6,965 nucleotides of DNA from Vicinamibacterales bacterium (GTDB taxonomy: Bacteria; Acidobacteriota; Vicinamibacteria; Vicinamibacterales; UBA8438): assembly GCA_030745255.1 (NCBI GenBank), contig JASLOY010000188.1, positions 1 through 6,965 on the forward strand, in the 5' to 3' direction. Below the pieces are notes generated by a model. It searched no databases. It worked only from the letters and a program-made list of their open reading frames with translations, and was not told where the DNA came from. Position 1 is the stretch's first letter, and each line of letters opens with the position of its first letter. Below are positions 1-5,592 of the stretch, piece by piece. A program made the position numbers and the translations under genes.

Positions 1-275
1 GGTCGATCACGGCCGTGATGACGCCGTCCGGGTATGACGCCGACCACCTGCGGTCGGTCGTGCTGGACCGGTTCGATCTCTCGCTCGGGGTCGGGCTGGC
101 AAAGCTGACCGGAACCGTGTTCCGAATCGGCCATCTCGGCGACCTCAATGATCTGAGTCTGCTGGGCACCCTGGCCGGAGTAGAGATGGGCCTGGCGCTG
201 GTCGACGTCCCGCATGAGGCTCGGGGTGTGGACGCGGCGATGCGCTATCTCGAAGGGTGCGCTGGCAGCGCCTAG
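1..275 (+). CDS. Class V aminotransferase, serine/alanine-glyoxylate type, C-terminal fragment
   Basis: Only the last roughly 90 codons are in the window; the reading frame is open from base 3 and ends at TAG 273-275. The visible part is the small C-terminal domain of a PLP-dependent fold-type I (class V) aminotransferase. The segment FDLSLGVGLAKLTGTVFRIG followed by HLGDLNDLSLLGTLAGVEMGL is characteristic of bacterial serine-glyoxylate / alanine-glyoxylate aminotransferases. In that signature the FRIGH arginine binds the substrate carboxylate (family knowledge). The PLP lysine and most of the catalytic domain lie upstream and cannot be checked, so substrate preference is open: serine, alanine or phosphoserine-like donors are all possible. 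The open frame preceding the first internal GTG (base 15) continues the conserved sequence, so that GTG is not a start. A short hairpin follows 25 bases after the stop. Confidence 0.88.
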   Translation, partial: SITAVMTPSGYDADHLRSVVLDRFDLSLGVGLAKLTGTVFRIGHLGDLNDLSLLGTLAGVEMGLALVDVPHEARGVDAAMRYLEGCAGSA

Positions 276-299
276 CGCACGGCGGGCAGGTCTCCGACG

Positions 300-315
300 T
301 CAGGCTGAAGCCTGA
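300..315 (+). repeat. Short perfect hairpin between aminotransferase and reductase genes
   Basis: TCAGGC (300-305) and GCCTGA (310-315) are perfect complements around a TGAA tetraloop; T306/A309 could close a seventh pair. It sits 25 bases after the aminotransferase stop and 57 bases before the reductase start. No T-run follows (AATCCTTG), so it is not a textbook intrinsic terminator. It may help 3'-end formation or be one copy of a dispersed palindromic repeat. Function is inference. Confidence 0.4.
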
Positions 316-371
316 ATCCTTGCTCCATGGATGTCGACACAACCGGGATGCCGTCTAAGGCCCATGAATTG

Positions 372-1307
372 ATGCGTATTGCGGTCGTAGGTGTCGGCGG
401 TGTGGGCGGGTACTTCGGCGCGCGTCTGGCGCAGAGTGGCCACGACGTGACCTTCATCGCGAGGGGCGCTCACCTCGACGCGCTGCGTCGCGACGGCCTG
501 CGGCTCGAGAGTCCGAAGGGCGATGTCGAGCTGTCGGTCGACGCCACCGACGATGCGACTTCGGTCGGGCCGGTCGATGCGGTGCTGGTCGCGGTAAAGA
601 CCTGGCAGCTCTCGGACGCCTTCGACGTGATTCGGCCGATGCTGGGCCCCGCGACTGCGGTGCTCCCGCTGCTCAATGGTGTCGAAGCGCCCGGGGCGCT
701 GGCGGCCGCGCTCGGTGCCGGGCACGCACTGGGTGGCCTGTGTCGGATCGTCTCCCACCTTGACGGCCCGGGTCGCATCAAGCACATCGGCGTCGAGCCG
801 TTCGTATCCTTTGGCGAGCTCGACAACGCGCCGACCGACAGGGTCGAATCGCTCCGCGAGGCGTTTGACCGTGCGCCCGGTCTGGACGTGGGCGTGCCGG
901 CGGACGTCGTGGCGGCCATGTGGCAGAAATTTCTCTTTATCGCCCCGACCAGTGGCGTCGGCGCGGCGGCGCGCGCGCCGTTTGGTGTGATGCGAGAAAT
1001 GCGGCAAATTCGTGACCTGATCGCGCGCGCCATGCGTGAGACCCTGCAGGTGGGTAAGGCGAGCGGTGTCGACCTGAGCGACGAGCTGATACCGGCGGCG
1101 CTTGACCTGCTGGACGCGGCGCCAGCAGGCGGTACCACGTCGATGCAACGCGATATCGAGAGCGGGCGGCCGTCTGAGCTCGAGGCACAGACTGGCGCTG
1201 TCGTGCGAATCGGAGAGCGGCGCGCGATTGCCACCCCTGTCAACGACTTTCTCTACCGTGTGCTTTTGCCGCAAGAGCAGCGGGCCCGCGGAGCGCTCGA
1301 ATTCTGA
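372..1307 (+). CDS. 2-dehydropantoate 2-reductase (ketopantoate reductase) family protein
   Basis: This is a 311-residue NAD(P)-dependent dehydrogenase of the ApbA/PanE fold, close to the usual 290-320 residues. The start is ATG 372 because MRIAVVGVGGVGGYFGARLA begins the Rossmann fold directly with its GxGxxG loop (residues 7-12). In-frame ATGs at 327 and 348 would add a tail not typical of the family, and AAGG at 357-360 is a weak ribosome site. Matching PanE active-site positions: K76 in AVKTWQ, N102 in LNGVE, K186 in MWQKF, S257 in TSMQRD, and E269 in the SELE segment that replaces the usual TEID. PanE reduces 2-dehydropantoate to pantoate in coenzyme A synthesis. However, the two asparagines that normally follow the catalytic lysine at +4 and +8 are I190 and S194 here. 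That pattern belongs to a branch of the family whose substrate may be another 2-oxo acid, so panE is not assigned. The gene converges with the gene on its right, 8 bases apart. Confidence 0.9.
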   Translation: MRIAVVGVGGVGGYFGARLAQSGHDVTFIARGAHLDALRRDGLRLESPKGDVELSVDATDDATSVGPVDAVLVAVKTWQLSDAFDVIRPMLGPATAVLPLLNGVEAPGALAAALGAGHALGGLCRIVSHLDGPGRIKHIGVEPFVSFGELDNAPTDRVESLREAFDRAPGLDVGVPADVVAAMWQKFLFIAPTSGVGAAARAPFGVMREMRQIRDLIARAMRETLQVGKASGVDLSDELIPAALDLLDAAPAGGTTSMQRDIESGRPSELEAQTGAVVRIGERRAIATPVNDFLYRVLLPQEQRARGALEF

Positions 1308-1318
1308 CCTCGAGGTCA
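1305..1318. other. 14-bp perfect palindrome containing both convergent stop codons
   Basis: TGACCTCGAGGTCA reads the same on both strands. Its first three bases are the TGA stop of the rightward reductase gene and its last three are the reverse complement of the TGA stop of the leftward cDPG-synthetase-like gene. As RNA it could form a stem from either strand, but it has essentially no loop and no T-run, so it is a poor intrinsic terminator. It could bind a dimeric regulator or be coincidental. Confidence 0.5.
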
Positions 1319-2680
1319 TCGGGAAGCAGATCGTCTGGGCTGCTGTCGGGTTCGTCTCGCCAGCCACTCCCCGATCAGGTCGGCAAGCACCGGTGTCCCG
1401 ATTTCCTGGAGCCGATAGCGCACCCGCACGGTGGGTGTGTCGAACGACAGCAAACGCGTCAGGTCGGCCGGCGTCCCGATGACGACGGCGTCGCACGGCA
1501 CGCGGGCAATGGTGGCCTCCAAGTCCGCCACCTGCGCTTCGCCGTAGCCCATGGCCGGCAGCAGCGGCCCCATATGGGGGTAGGTCTCGAAGGTCTCGGT
1601 GATCGTGCCGACCGTGTACGGCTTCGGATCGACAAGCGTGGCGCCATGCTTCATCGCCGCCACGGTGCCGGCGCCGAAGCGCATGCCCCCGTGTGTGACG
1701 GTCGGTCCGTCTTCGACGACGAGCACACGTTTGCCGGCAATCAACTCCGAGTGGTCGACCTCGATCGGGGAGGCGGCCTCGACGATCGGCGCTGTCGGGT
1801 TGATGCGGCGGATATTGGCGCGCAGCGTGTTGATGGCGTCGAGGTCGGCCGAATCAATCTTGTTGATGAGGGCGATGTCGGCCATGCGCAGATTGGCTTC
1901 GCCGGGGTAATAGGAGAGCTCGTTGCCCACCCGGAGGGCGTCGGCGATGACGATGTGGAGGTCTGGGACATAAAACGGGAGGTCGTTGTTGCCGCCGTCC
2001 CAGAGTACGACGTCGGCCTCGCGTTCAGCCGACCGCAGGATGTCGCCGTAATCGACCCCCGCGTAGACGACGCTGCCGGCCTCGATGTGCGGCTCGTATT
2101 CTTCCCGCTCCTCGATCGTGCAGCGCTGGCGGCTGAGATCGGCGGAGGTGGCGAACCGTTGCAGCCGCTGCTTGACCAAATTCCCATAGGGCATCGGGTG
2201 ACGCACCACCGCGACCCGAAGCCCGGCATCGCGCAGGATCGCCGCCACGTGCCGCGTGGTCTGGCTCTTGCCGGCGCCGGTCCTGACGGCGCAGACCGAG
2301 ACCACCGGTTTGCGGCTCTCGAGCATAGTCGCCCGGCCACCGAGCAGCCGGAAGTCGGCGCCGCCGGCATTGGCGACCGCGCTCGCCGCCATGATCTCGG
2401 GGTAGGGCACGTCGCTGTAGGCGAACACGACTTCCCGCACGTGGTGTTTGCCGATCAGCGTGGCAAGGTCGGCTTCGGGTCTGATCGGGATGCCGCGCGG
2501 ATAGAGGGGCCCGGCCAGCGCCGCCGGATACCGGCGGCCGGTGATGTTGGGGATCTGAGCGGCGGTGAAGGCGACCACCTCGTAGCGCCGGTCCTTGCGA
2601 AACACGACGTTGAAGTCGTGAAAGTCGCGCCCCGCGGCACCCATGATGATGAGGGGGATCCTGTGTGCTCGGCGTGCCAT
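1316..2680 (-). CDS. Cyclic 2,3-diphosphoglycerate synthetase-like P-loop protein (COG2403)
   Basis: This 454-residue protein is about the length of the archaeal enzyme (roughly 460). It matches the COG2403 family over its full length: an N-terminal Rossmann-like domain (IIMGAAGRDFHDFN near residue 11, then VVFAYSDVPY near 84-93), followed by a P-loop domain. The Walker A motif is AVRTGAGKS (131-139), with HPMPYG at 161-166, EEREEYEPHIE near 190-200, a Walker B-like strand DVVLWDGGNND (223-233), INKID (272-276, like a GTPase NKxD), and VVEDGPTVTHGG (321-332). The characterised member, from Methanothermus fervidus, uses ATP to cyclise 2,3-diphosphoglycerate to the thermoprotectant cDPG. Bacterial members are often labelled simply as GTPases, and their substrate is not established to my knowledge. 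The ATG start lies 17 bases after the carbamate kinase stop, so the two are almost certainly one transcript. No strong ribosome site is visible (GGGACA in the gap), which suggests translational coupling. No 2-phosphoglycerate kinase gene is in the window to supply the archaeal substrate. Confidence 0.88.
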   Translation of the reverse strand: MARRAHRIPLIIMGAAGRDFHDFNVVFRKDRRYEVVAFTAAQIPNITGRRYPAALAGPLYPRGIPIRPEADLATLIGKHHVREVVFAYSDVPYPEIMAASAVANAGGADFRLLGGRATMLESRKPVVSVCAVRTGAGKSQTTRHVAAILRDAGLRVAVVRHPMPYGNLVKQRLQRFATSADLSRQRCTIEEREEYEPHIEAGSVVYAGVDYGDILRSAEREADVVLWDGGNNDLPFYVPDLHIVIADALRVGNELSYYPGEANLRMADIALINKIDSADLDAINTLRANIRRINPTAPIVEAASPIEVDHSELIAGKRVLVVEDGPTVTHGGMRFGAGTVAAMKHGATLVDPKPYTVGTITETFETYPHMGPLLPAMGYGEAQVADLEATIARVPCDAVVIGTPADLTRLLSFDTPTVRVRYRLQEIGTPVLADLIGEWLARRTRQQPRRSASR

Positions 2681-2697
2681 GGCGTCTTTGTCCCGGC

Positions 2698-3654
2698 CTA
2701 CCCGGGGCGAACGTGGGTGCCCACTTCCGGGTCGAGACCGTGAGCGAGCTGTTCGGTCGACGTGATGACGGCGTGGCTGCCGCCGTGGTCGAGAAAGGCG
2801 AGTACCGACTCGACCTTCGGCCCCATGGTCCCGGCCGGAAAGTGCGATGCCTCGAGATGCCGCGTCAGCTCCGAAGCCGTAATTCGACCGAGCCCCTCAC
2901 GGGTATGTGAGGGGTAATCCAGGTAGACCCGGTCGACGTTGGTGACGTTGAGGTAGTGGGACGCACCGAGGTTGGCGGCCAGGAGCGCCGACGAGTGATC
3001 TTTGTCGACCACCGCCTGAATGCCCCGTGTCGTGTCGCCCTCCCGGACCACGGGGATGCCGCCACCGCCGAGCGCGATGACCAGCACGCCGCTCTCGACC
3101 AGAGCGCGAATTGTCGGCTCTTCGACCACCTCGGTCGGTCGTGGTGACGGCACCACGCGACGATGACCCCGAGCTACGTCCTCCATCATGACCCAGCCGT
3201 CCTGTGCTTGGTGCTTGTCGGCCTCGGCGGACGTGTAGAAGGGGCCCACCGGCTTTGTGGGGTGTTCGAGCGACGGATCGTCGGGAGCGACCACGACCTG
3301 CGTTACGACCGTCGCGACCGGTGTGGCGAGCGCCGCGGCGCGCAGTTCGTCGCCAAGAGTCTGCTGGAGCAGATAGCCGATCTCTCCCTGTGTGGCGGCG
3401 ACACACACGTCGAGCGGGTGCATGTAGGCCGCCCCAGCGGCCTGCTCCGACCGGATCAGCGCGGCGCCGACCTGCGGTCCGTTTCCGTGGGTCACCACGA
3501 CCTCGTAGCCGCGCTGGAGCAGGCTGACGATGTGCCGGGCCGTGCGGCGCGCGTTGGCTCGCTGGTCCGCGACAGTGACCTGGGGGTGCGCCGGGATGAG
3601 CGCGTGGCCGCCGACCGCGATGAGCGCGCGAGGAGTCAGGGTTCGACTATCCAC
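2698..3654 (-). CDS. arcC: Carbamate kinase
   Basis: Carbamate kinase interconverts carbamoyl phosphate + ADP with carbamate (CO2 + ammonia) + ATP, usually as the last, ATP-yielding step of arginine, agmatine or purine-derived carbamoyl catabolism in the cytoplasm. From a GTG at 3654 the product is 318 residues (family about 310). Amino-acid kinase fold signatures occur in order: AVGGHAL (13-19), VTHGNGPQVG (54-63), PLDVCVAATQGEIGY (80-94), VTQVVVAPDDP (117-127) with HPTKPVGPFY (131-140), VVPSPRP (167-173), ALGGGGIPVV (194-203) and VDKDHSSALLA (216-226). The first loop carries His17 where the family normally has Asn (GGNA). There is no ATG near the N-terminus. Candidate starts are GTG 3690, GTG 3654 and CTG 3639, all within or touching the end of the propeller gene; 3654 is chosen as a compromise and is uncertain. 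No arginine deiminase or carbamoyltransferase gene is in view. It lies 17 bases upstream of the cDPG-synthetase-like gene. Confidence 0.92.
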   Translation of the reverse strand: MDSRTLTPRALIAVGGHALIPAHPQVTVADQRANARRTARHIVSLLQRGYEVVVTHGNGPQVGAALIRSEQAAGAAYMHPLDVCVAATQGEIGYLLQQTLGDELRAAALATPVATVVTQVVVAPDDPSLEHPTKPVGPFYTSAEADKHQAQDGWVMMEDVARGHRRVVPSPRPTEVVEEPTIRALVESGVLVIALGGGGIPVVREGDTTRGIQAVVDKDHSSALLAANLGASHYLNVTNVDRVYLDYPSHTREGLGRITASELTRHLEASHFPAGTMGPKVESVLAFLDHGGSHAVITSTEQLAHGLDPEVGTHVRPG

Positions 3655-4652
3655 TTCTGCAGGATCGGGGTGCTGGTCAGCCCGGCCCACACGTTGCCCA
3701 GGTCATCCACCGACAGGCCCTCGGGGTCGGTCCCGTCGATGAACCCGAGGAGCGACCCGTCCTTTGCGCTGCCAAACCGGACTCCGTTCGTCCAACCGGG
3801 GTTTCGCAGCTCACCCGCAATGACCTTGTTCGACTCCGAATCGGCGACGAACAGCCGGTCGTCGGCCAGTATCGCCACGCCGCTCGGGCGGCCGAAGTGC
3901 CGCCACTCGTCTACGAACTGCATGTTCGCGTCGAAGATCTGCACGCGGTTGTTCGACCGGTCGGCGACAAAGAGTCGCCCCCGCGAGTCGAACGCCAGGG
4001 CGTGTGGGCCATCGAACTCGCCCGGTCCGGAGCCCCGCTGACCCCATGCGTCGACCAGCACGCCGTCGGTCGTGAACTGCATGATGCGGTCGCCGTCCTG
4101 CTGACTCGTCGTGGGGCGGGGAAAATGCCCGTCAGCGATGATGATGTCGCCATTGGGAGCCACGGCACAGGCGGTTGGTGCGATGAAAGTGTCTCGACCC
4201 GCGCGCGAGATGCCGGCCTCACCCAGCGTCAACAGCAGTTCGCCGTCTGGGCTGAACTTGAAGAACTGATACCCGCGACCGGTTGTGCGCGGATCGTCGC
4301 GAAACGGGCCGCTGTCGCCGGCCCAGAAGTTTCCATCGTGGTCGCGGCAGAACCCGTGCGCCATCACGAACATGCCGTCGCCGAAGCTCTCGACGACGGC
4401 GCCTGTGGCATCGAAATGCATGATGGGCGGCTCGGATCGGTGATGGATCCAGGTGCCGCCGTCGCCGTCGGGGATGATGCCGATGACCGCACCCCACACG
4501 ACACCGTCGGGGAGCGTGGCCCAGCCATCGAGCATGCGATACGGGTTGTGCATCGTGTTCGACCCGGTCTGCGCCAGCGGCGCAACCGTGACGAGGGTGG
4601 CGGCCAGCAGCGCCACCGGGGCGGTGCAGCGTCGGCGGGGCGTACGCGGCAT
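3636..4652 (-). CDS. Exported NHL / SMP-30-like beta-propeller protein
   Basis: This 338-residue protein starts at ATG 4652, preceded by AGGAG seven bases upstream. The N-terminus is a clear signal peptide: basic MPRTPRRR, hydrophobic segment about 11-26, and a likely cut after APLA (residue 27). The mature part is built of repeated four-stranded blades with recurring D-x-x-G-x-x-(F/W)-(V/A)-(A/G)-D units: HDGNFWAGDSG (105-115), APNGDIIIADGH (165-176), a canonical NHL repeat GPGEFDGPHALAFDSRGRLF (209-228) continuing VADRSNNRVQIFD, DDRLFVADSESNKV (264-277), and DDLGNVWAGL (316-325). This places it with six-bladed propellers of the NHL, SMP-30/gluconolactonase and peptidylamidoglycolate-lyase-like group. 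Catalysis is not demonstrable from sequence; such proteins may be lactonases, lyases or binding scaffolds. The open frame extends upstream across the glycosyltransferase, but the signal peptide and ribosome site fix the start. Its stop overlaps the carbamate kinase start region, so it heads that operon although it is extracytoplasmic. Confidence 0.85.
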   Translation of the reverse strand: MPRTPRRRCTAPVALLAATLVTVAPLAQTGSNTMHNPYRMLDGWATLPDGVVWGAVIGIIPDGDGGTWIHHRSEPPIMHFDATGAVVESFGDGMFVMAHGFCRDHDGNFWAGDSGPFRDDPRTTGRGYQFFKFSPDGELLLTLGEAGISRAGRDTFIAPTACAVAPNGDIIIADGHFPRPTTSQQDGDRIMQFTTDGVLVDAWGQRGSGPGEFDGPHALAFDSRGRLFVADRSNNRVQIFDANMQFVDEWRHFGRPSGVAILADDRLFVADSESNKVIAGELRNPGWTNGVRFGSAKDGSLLGFIDGTDPEGLSVDDLGNVWAGLTSTPILQKWIVEP

Positions 4653-4655
4653 GTG

Positions 4656-4663
4656 AGGCTCCT
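4656..4663 (-). promoter_or_regulatory. Ribosome binding site of the propeller gene
   Basis: On the minus strand GAGGAG precedes ATG 4652 with about seven intervening bases. This is the best Shine-Dalgarno match on the minus strand of the window and decides the start against the much longer open frame that runs upstream. Confidence 0.7.
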
Positions 4664-4684
4664 CTGAGCGTTGCCTGGGTGGTC

Positions 4685-4690
4685 TATGAT
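4685..4690 (+). promoter_or_regulatory. Possible -10 element for the glycosyltransferase transcript
   Basis: TATGAT matches five of six bases of the bacterial TATAAT consensus. It lies in the AT-richer divergent gap, about 100 bases before the preferred start and 44 before the alternative GTG. No convincing -35 hexamer is found 16-18 bases upstream, so this is tentative. Confidence 0.3.
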
Positions 4691-4694
4691 GCGC

Positions 4695-4710
4695 CGCTAA
4701 GATCCTAGCG
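4695..4710. promoter_or_regulatory. Near-palindrome in divergent promoter region (candidate operator)
   Basis: CGCTAAGATCCTAGCG is a 16-bp dyad with CGCTA/TAGCG arms and a GATC centre, broken only by one A/C mismatch. It lies between the leftward propeller gene and the rightward glycosyltransferase gene. It also contains, on the minus strand, TAGGAT (4702-4707), a possible -10 about 50 bases before the propeller start. A regulator bound here could influence both directions. This is inference from symmetry and position. Confidence 0.35.
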
Positions 4711-4790
4711 CAGTTCGCCGCCCGTGAGATGATGTGGTGCCTCGTTACCAGGTGCCCGCGCGGTGTCTGGCCAGGGACCGACCAGTACGC

Positions 4791-5552
4791 ATGATGACGG
4801 ATGAGGACGCGGTCCACCTCAGTGTCGTGATTCCCGCCTTCGAGGAGGCCAAGCGAATCGGCCCGACCCTGTTGCAGGTGCGCGCCTATCTCGACGACCA
4901 GCCATTTGCGAGCGAGGTGGTGGTGGTGGTGGACGGTGGCCGGGACGGGACCCTCGAGCTGGTGCGCGCGGCCACGACCGACTGGCCGACGTGCCGCGTG
5001 CTCAATAACCCCACGAACCAAGGCAAGGGCCATGCAGTTCGCCGGGGCATGTTGTCGGCCCGCGGGCGATATCTGCTGTTCTCCGACGCCGACCTCTCGA
5101 CGCCGATCGCCGAGGTCAAACGGTTGATGGCGCCACTCGAGGCGGGTCGCGATATCGCAATTGGGTCCCGCGCGCTCGCCGACTCGGATGTGCGCGTCCG
5201 GCAGGCCTGGTGGCGCCAGGCAATGGGGCGGGTCTTCAATCAGATCGTCCGGCGTGTCGCGGTGCCCGACATCCGGGATACGCAGTGTGGGTTCAAGTGC
5301 TTTCGGCGGGAAGCAGGGCGGAGGGTGTTCGCGCGTCAACGCACGACACGGTTCTCCTTCGACGTCGAGCTGCTCTGGATTGCTCGGAAACTAGGCTATC
5401 AGGTGGTCGAGGTTCCGGTGACGTGGGTCAACGACCCCTCCAGCCGGGTGCACCCGGTGCGCGACTCCCTGAGCATGCTCGTCGATCTGGCGCGGTTGCG
5501 ATACCACGACCTGCGTGGGGCCTATGGCGCCGGCGACGATCGCGCGACCTGA
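4791..5552 (+). CDS. Family 2 glycosyltransferase, dolichyl-phosphate glucosyltransferase (ALG5)-like
   Basis: This is a 253-residue single-domain GT-A glycosyltransferase. It opens with LSVVIPAFEEAKRIGPTL (10-27) and has VDGGRDGT (47-54), NQGKGHAVRRGM (76-87), the metal/sugar-nucleotide DAD motif in DADLSTP (99-105), IGSRAL (124-129), and the signature IRDTQCGFKCF (161-171), then FDVELLWIARKLGY and EVPVTWVNDPSSRV. The DTQCGFK and DVELL segments mark the polyprenyl-phosphate glucosyl/mannosyl transferase subgroup, which moves a sugar from a nucleotide to a lipid phosphate on the cytoplasmic membrane face. No transmembrane segment is present, unlike eukaryotic ALG5 with its N-terminal anchor. 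The first Asp of the usual DDGS motif is Val (V47). Five GTG codons in a row encode V43-V47. ATG 4791 (or 4794) is preferred since homology starts just after it; GTG 4734 would add a 19-residue tail. No good ribosome site is seen for any of them. Sugar and acceptor are unknown. Confidence 0.87.
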   Translation: MMTDEDAVHLSVVIPAFEEAKRIGPTLLQVRAYLDDQPFASEVVVVVDGGRDGTLELVRAATTDWPTCRVLNNPTNQGKGHAVRRGMLSARGRYLLFSDADLSTPIAEVKRLMAPLEAGRDIAIGSRALADSDVRVRQAWWRQAMGRVFNQIVRRVAVPDIRDTQCGFKCFRREAGRRVFARQRTTRFSFDVELLWIARKLGYQVVEVPVTWVNDPSSRVHPVRDSLSMLVDLARLRYHDLRGAYGAGDDRAT

Positions 5553-5559
5553 TAGGATG

Positions 5560-5583
5560 CCTCCACATTCGGGACACTGGAGG
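5560..5583 (+). promoter_or_regulatory. Ribosome site of the VOC gene inside a potential hairpin
   Basis: GGAGG (5579-5583) lies nine bases before ATG 5593 and is a strong Shine-Dalgarno sequence that fixes the start. CCTCCA (5560-5565) is an exact complement of TGGAGG (5578-5583), with a 12-base loop, so the mRNA could fold to hide the ribosome site. The 6-bp stem is modest and its in vivo role is speculative. Confidence 0.5.
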
Positions 5584-5592
5584 ACTGTGACG

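Noticed and set aside
300..1496. Long minus-strand open frame (398 codons) opposite the reductase gene
   Set aside because: It has low-complexity Arg/His-rich sequence with no recognisable domain, overlaps a clear ketopantoate reductase, and is explained by high GC content and codon bias.
2681..2697. Promoter or terminator between the carbamate kinase and cDPG-synthetase-like genes
   Set aside because: The gap is only 17 bases with no hairpin or -10 element, so it is better read as an intra-operon gap.
1574..2743. Long plus-strand open frame (389 codons) opposite the cDPG-synthetase-like gene
   Set aside because: It mirrors the codon bias of the real gene, is rich in Asp/Gly/Arg with no fold signature, and has no ribosome site.
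3163..4041. Plus-strand open frame spanning the carbamate kinase and propeller genes
   Set aside because: It crosses two well-supported minus-strand genes and its translation has no domain; it is a shadow frame.
4917..4931. Five GTG codons in a row as a phase-variable microsatellite
   Set aside because: Trinucleotide slippage stays in frame and the run encodes an ordinary beta-strand of valines.
4653..5339. N-terminal extension of the propeller frame across the glycosyltransferase
   Set aside because: The signal peptide and AGGAG site at 4652 fix the true start, and the extension is antisense to a clear glycosyltransferase.
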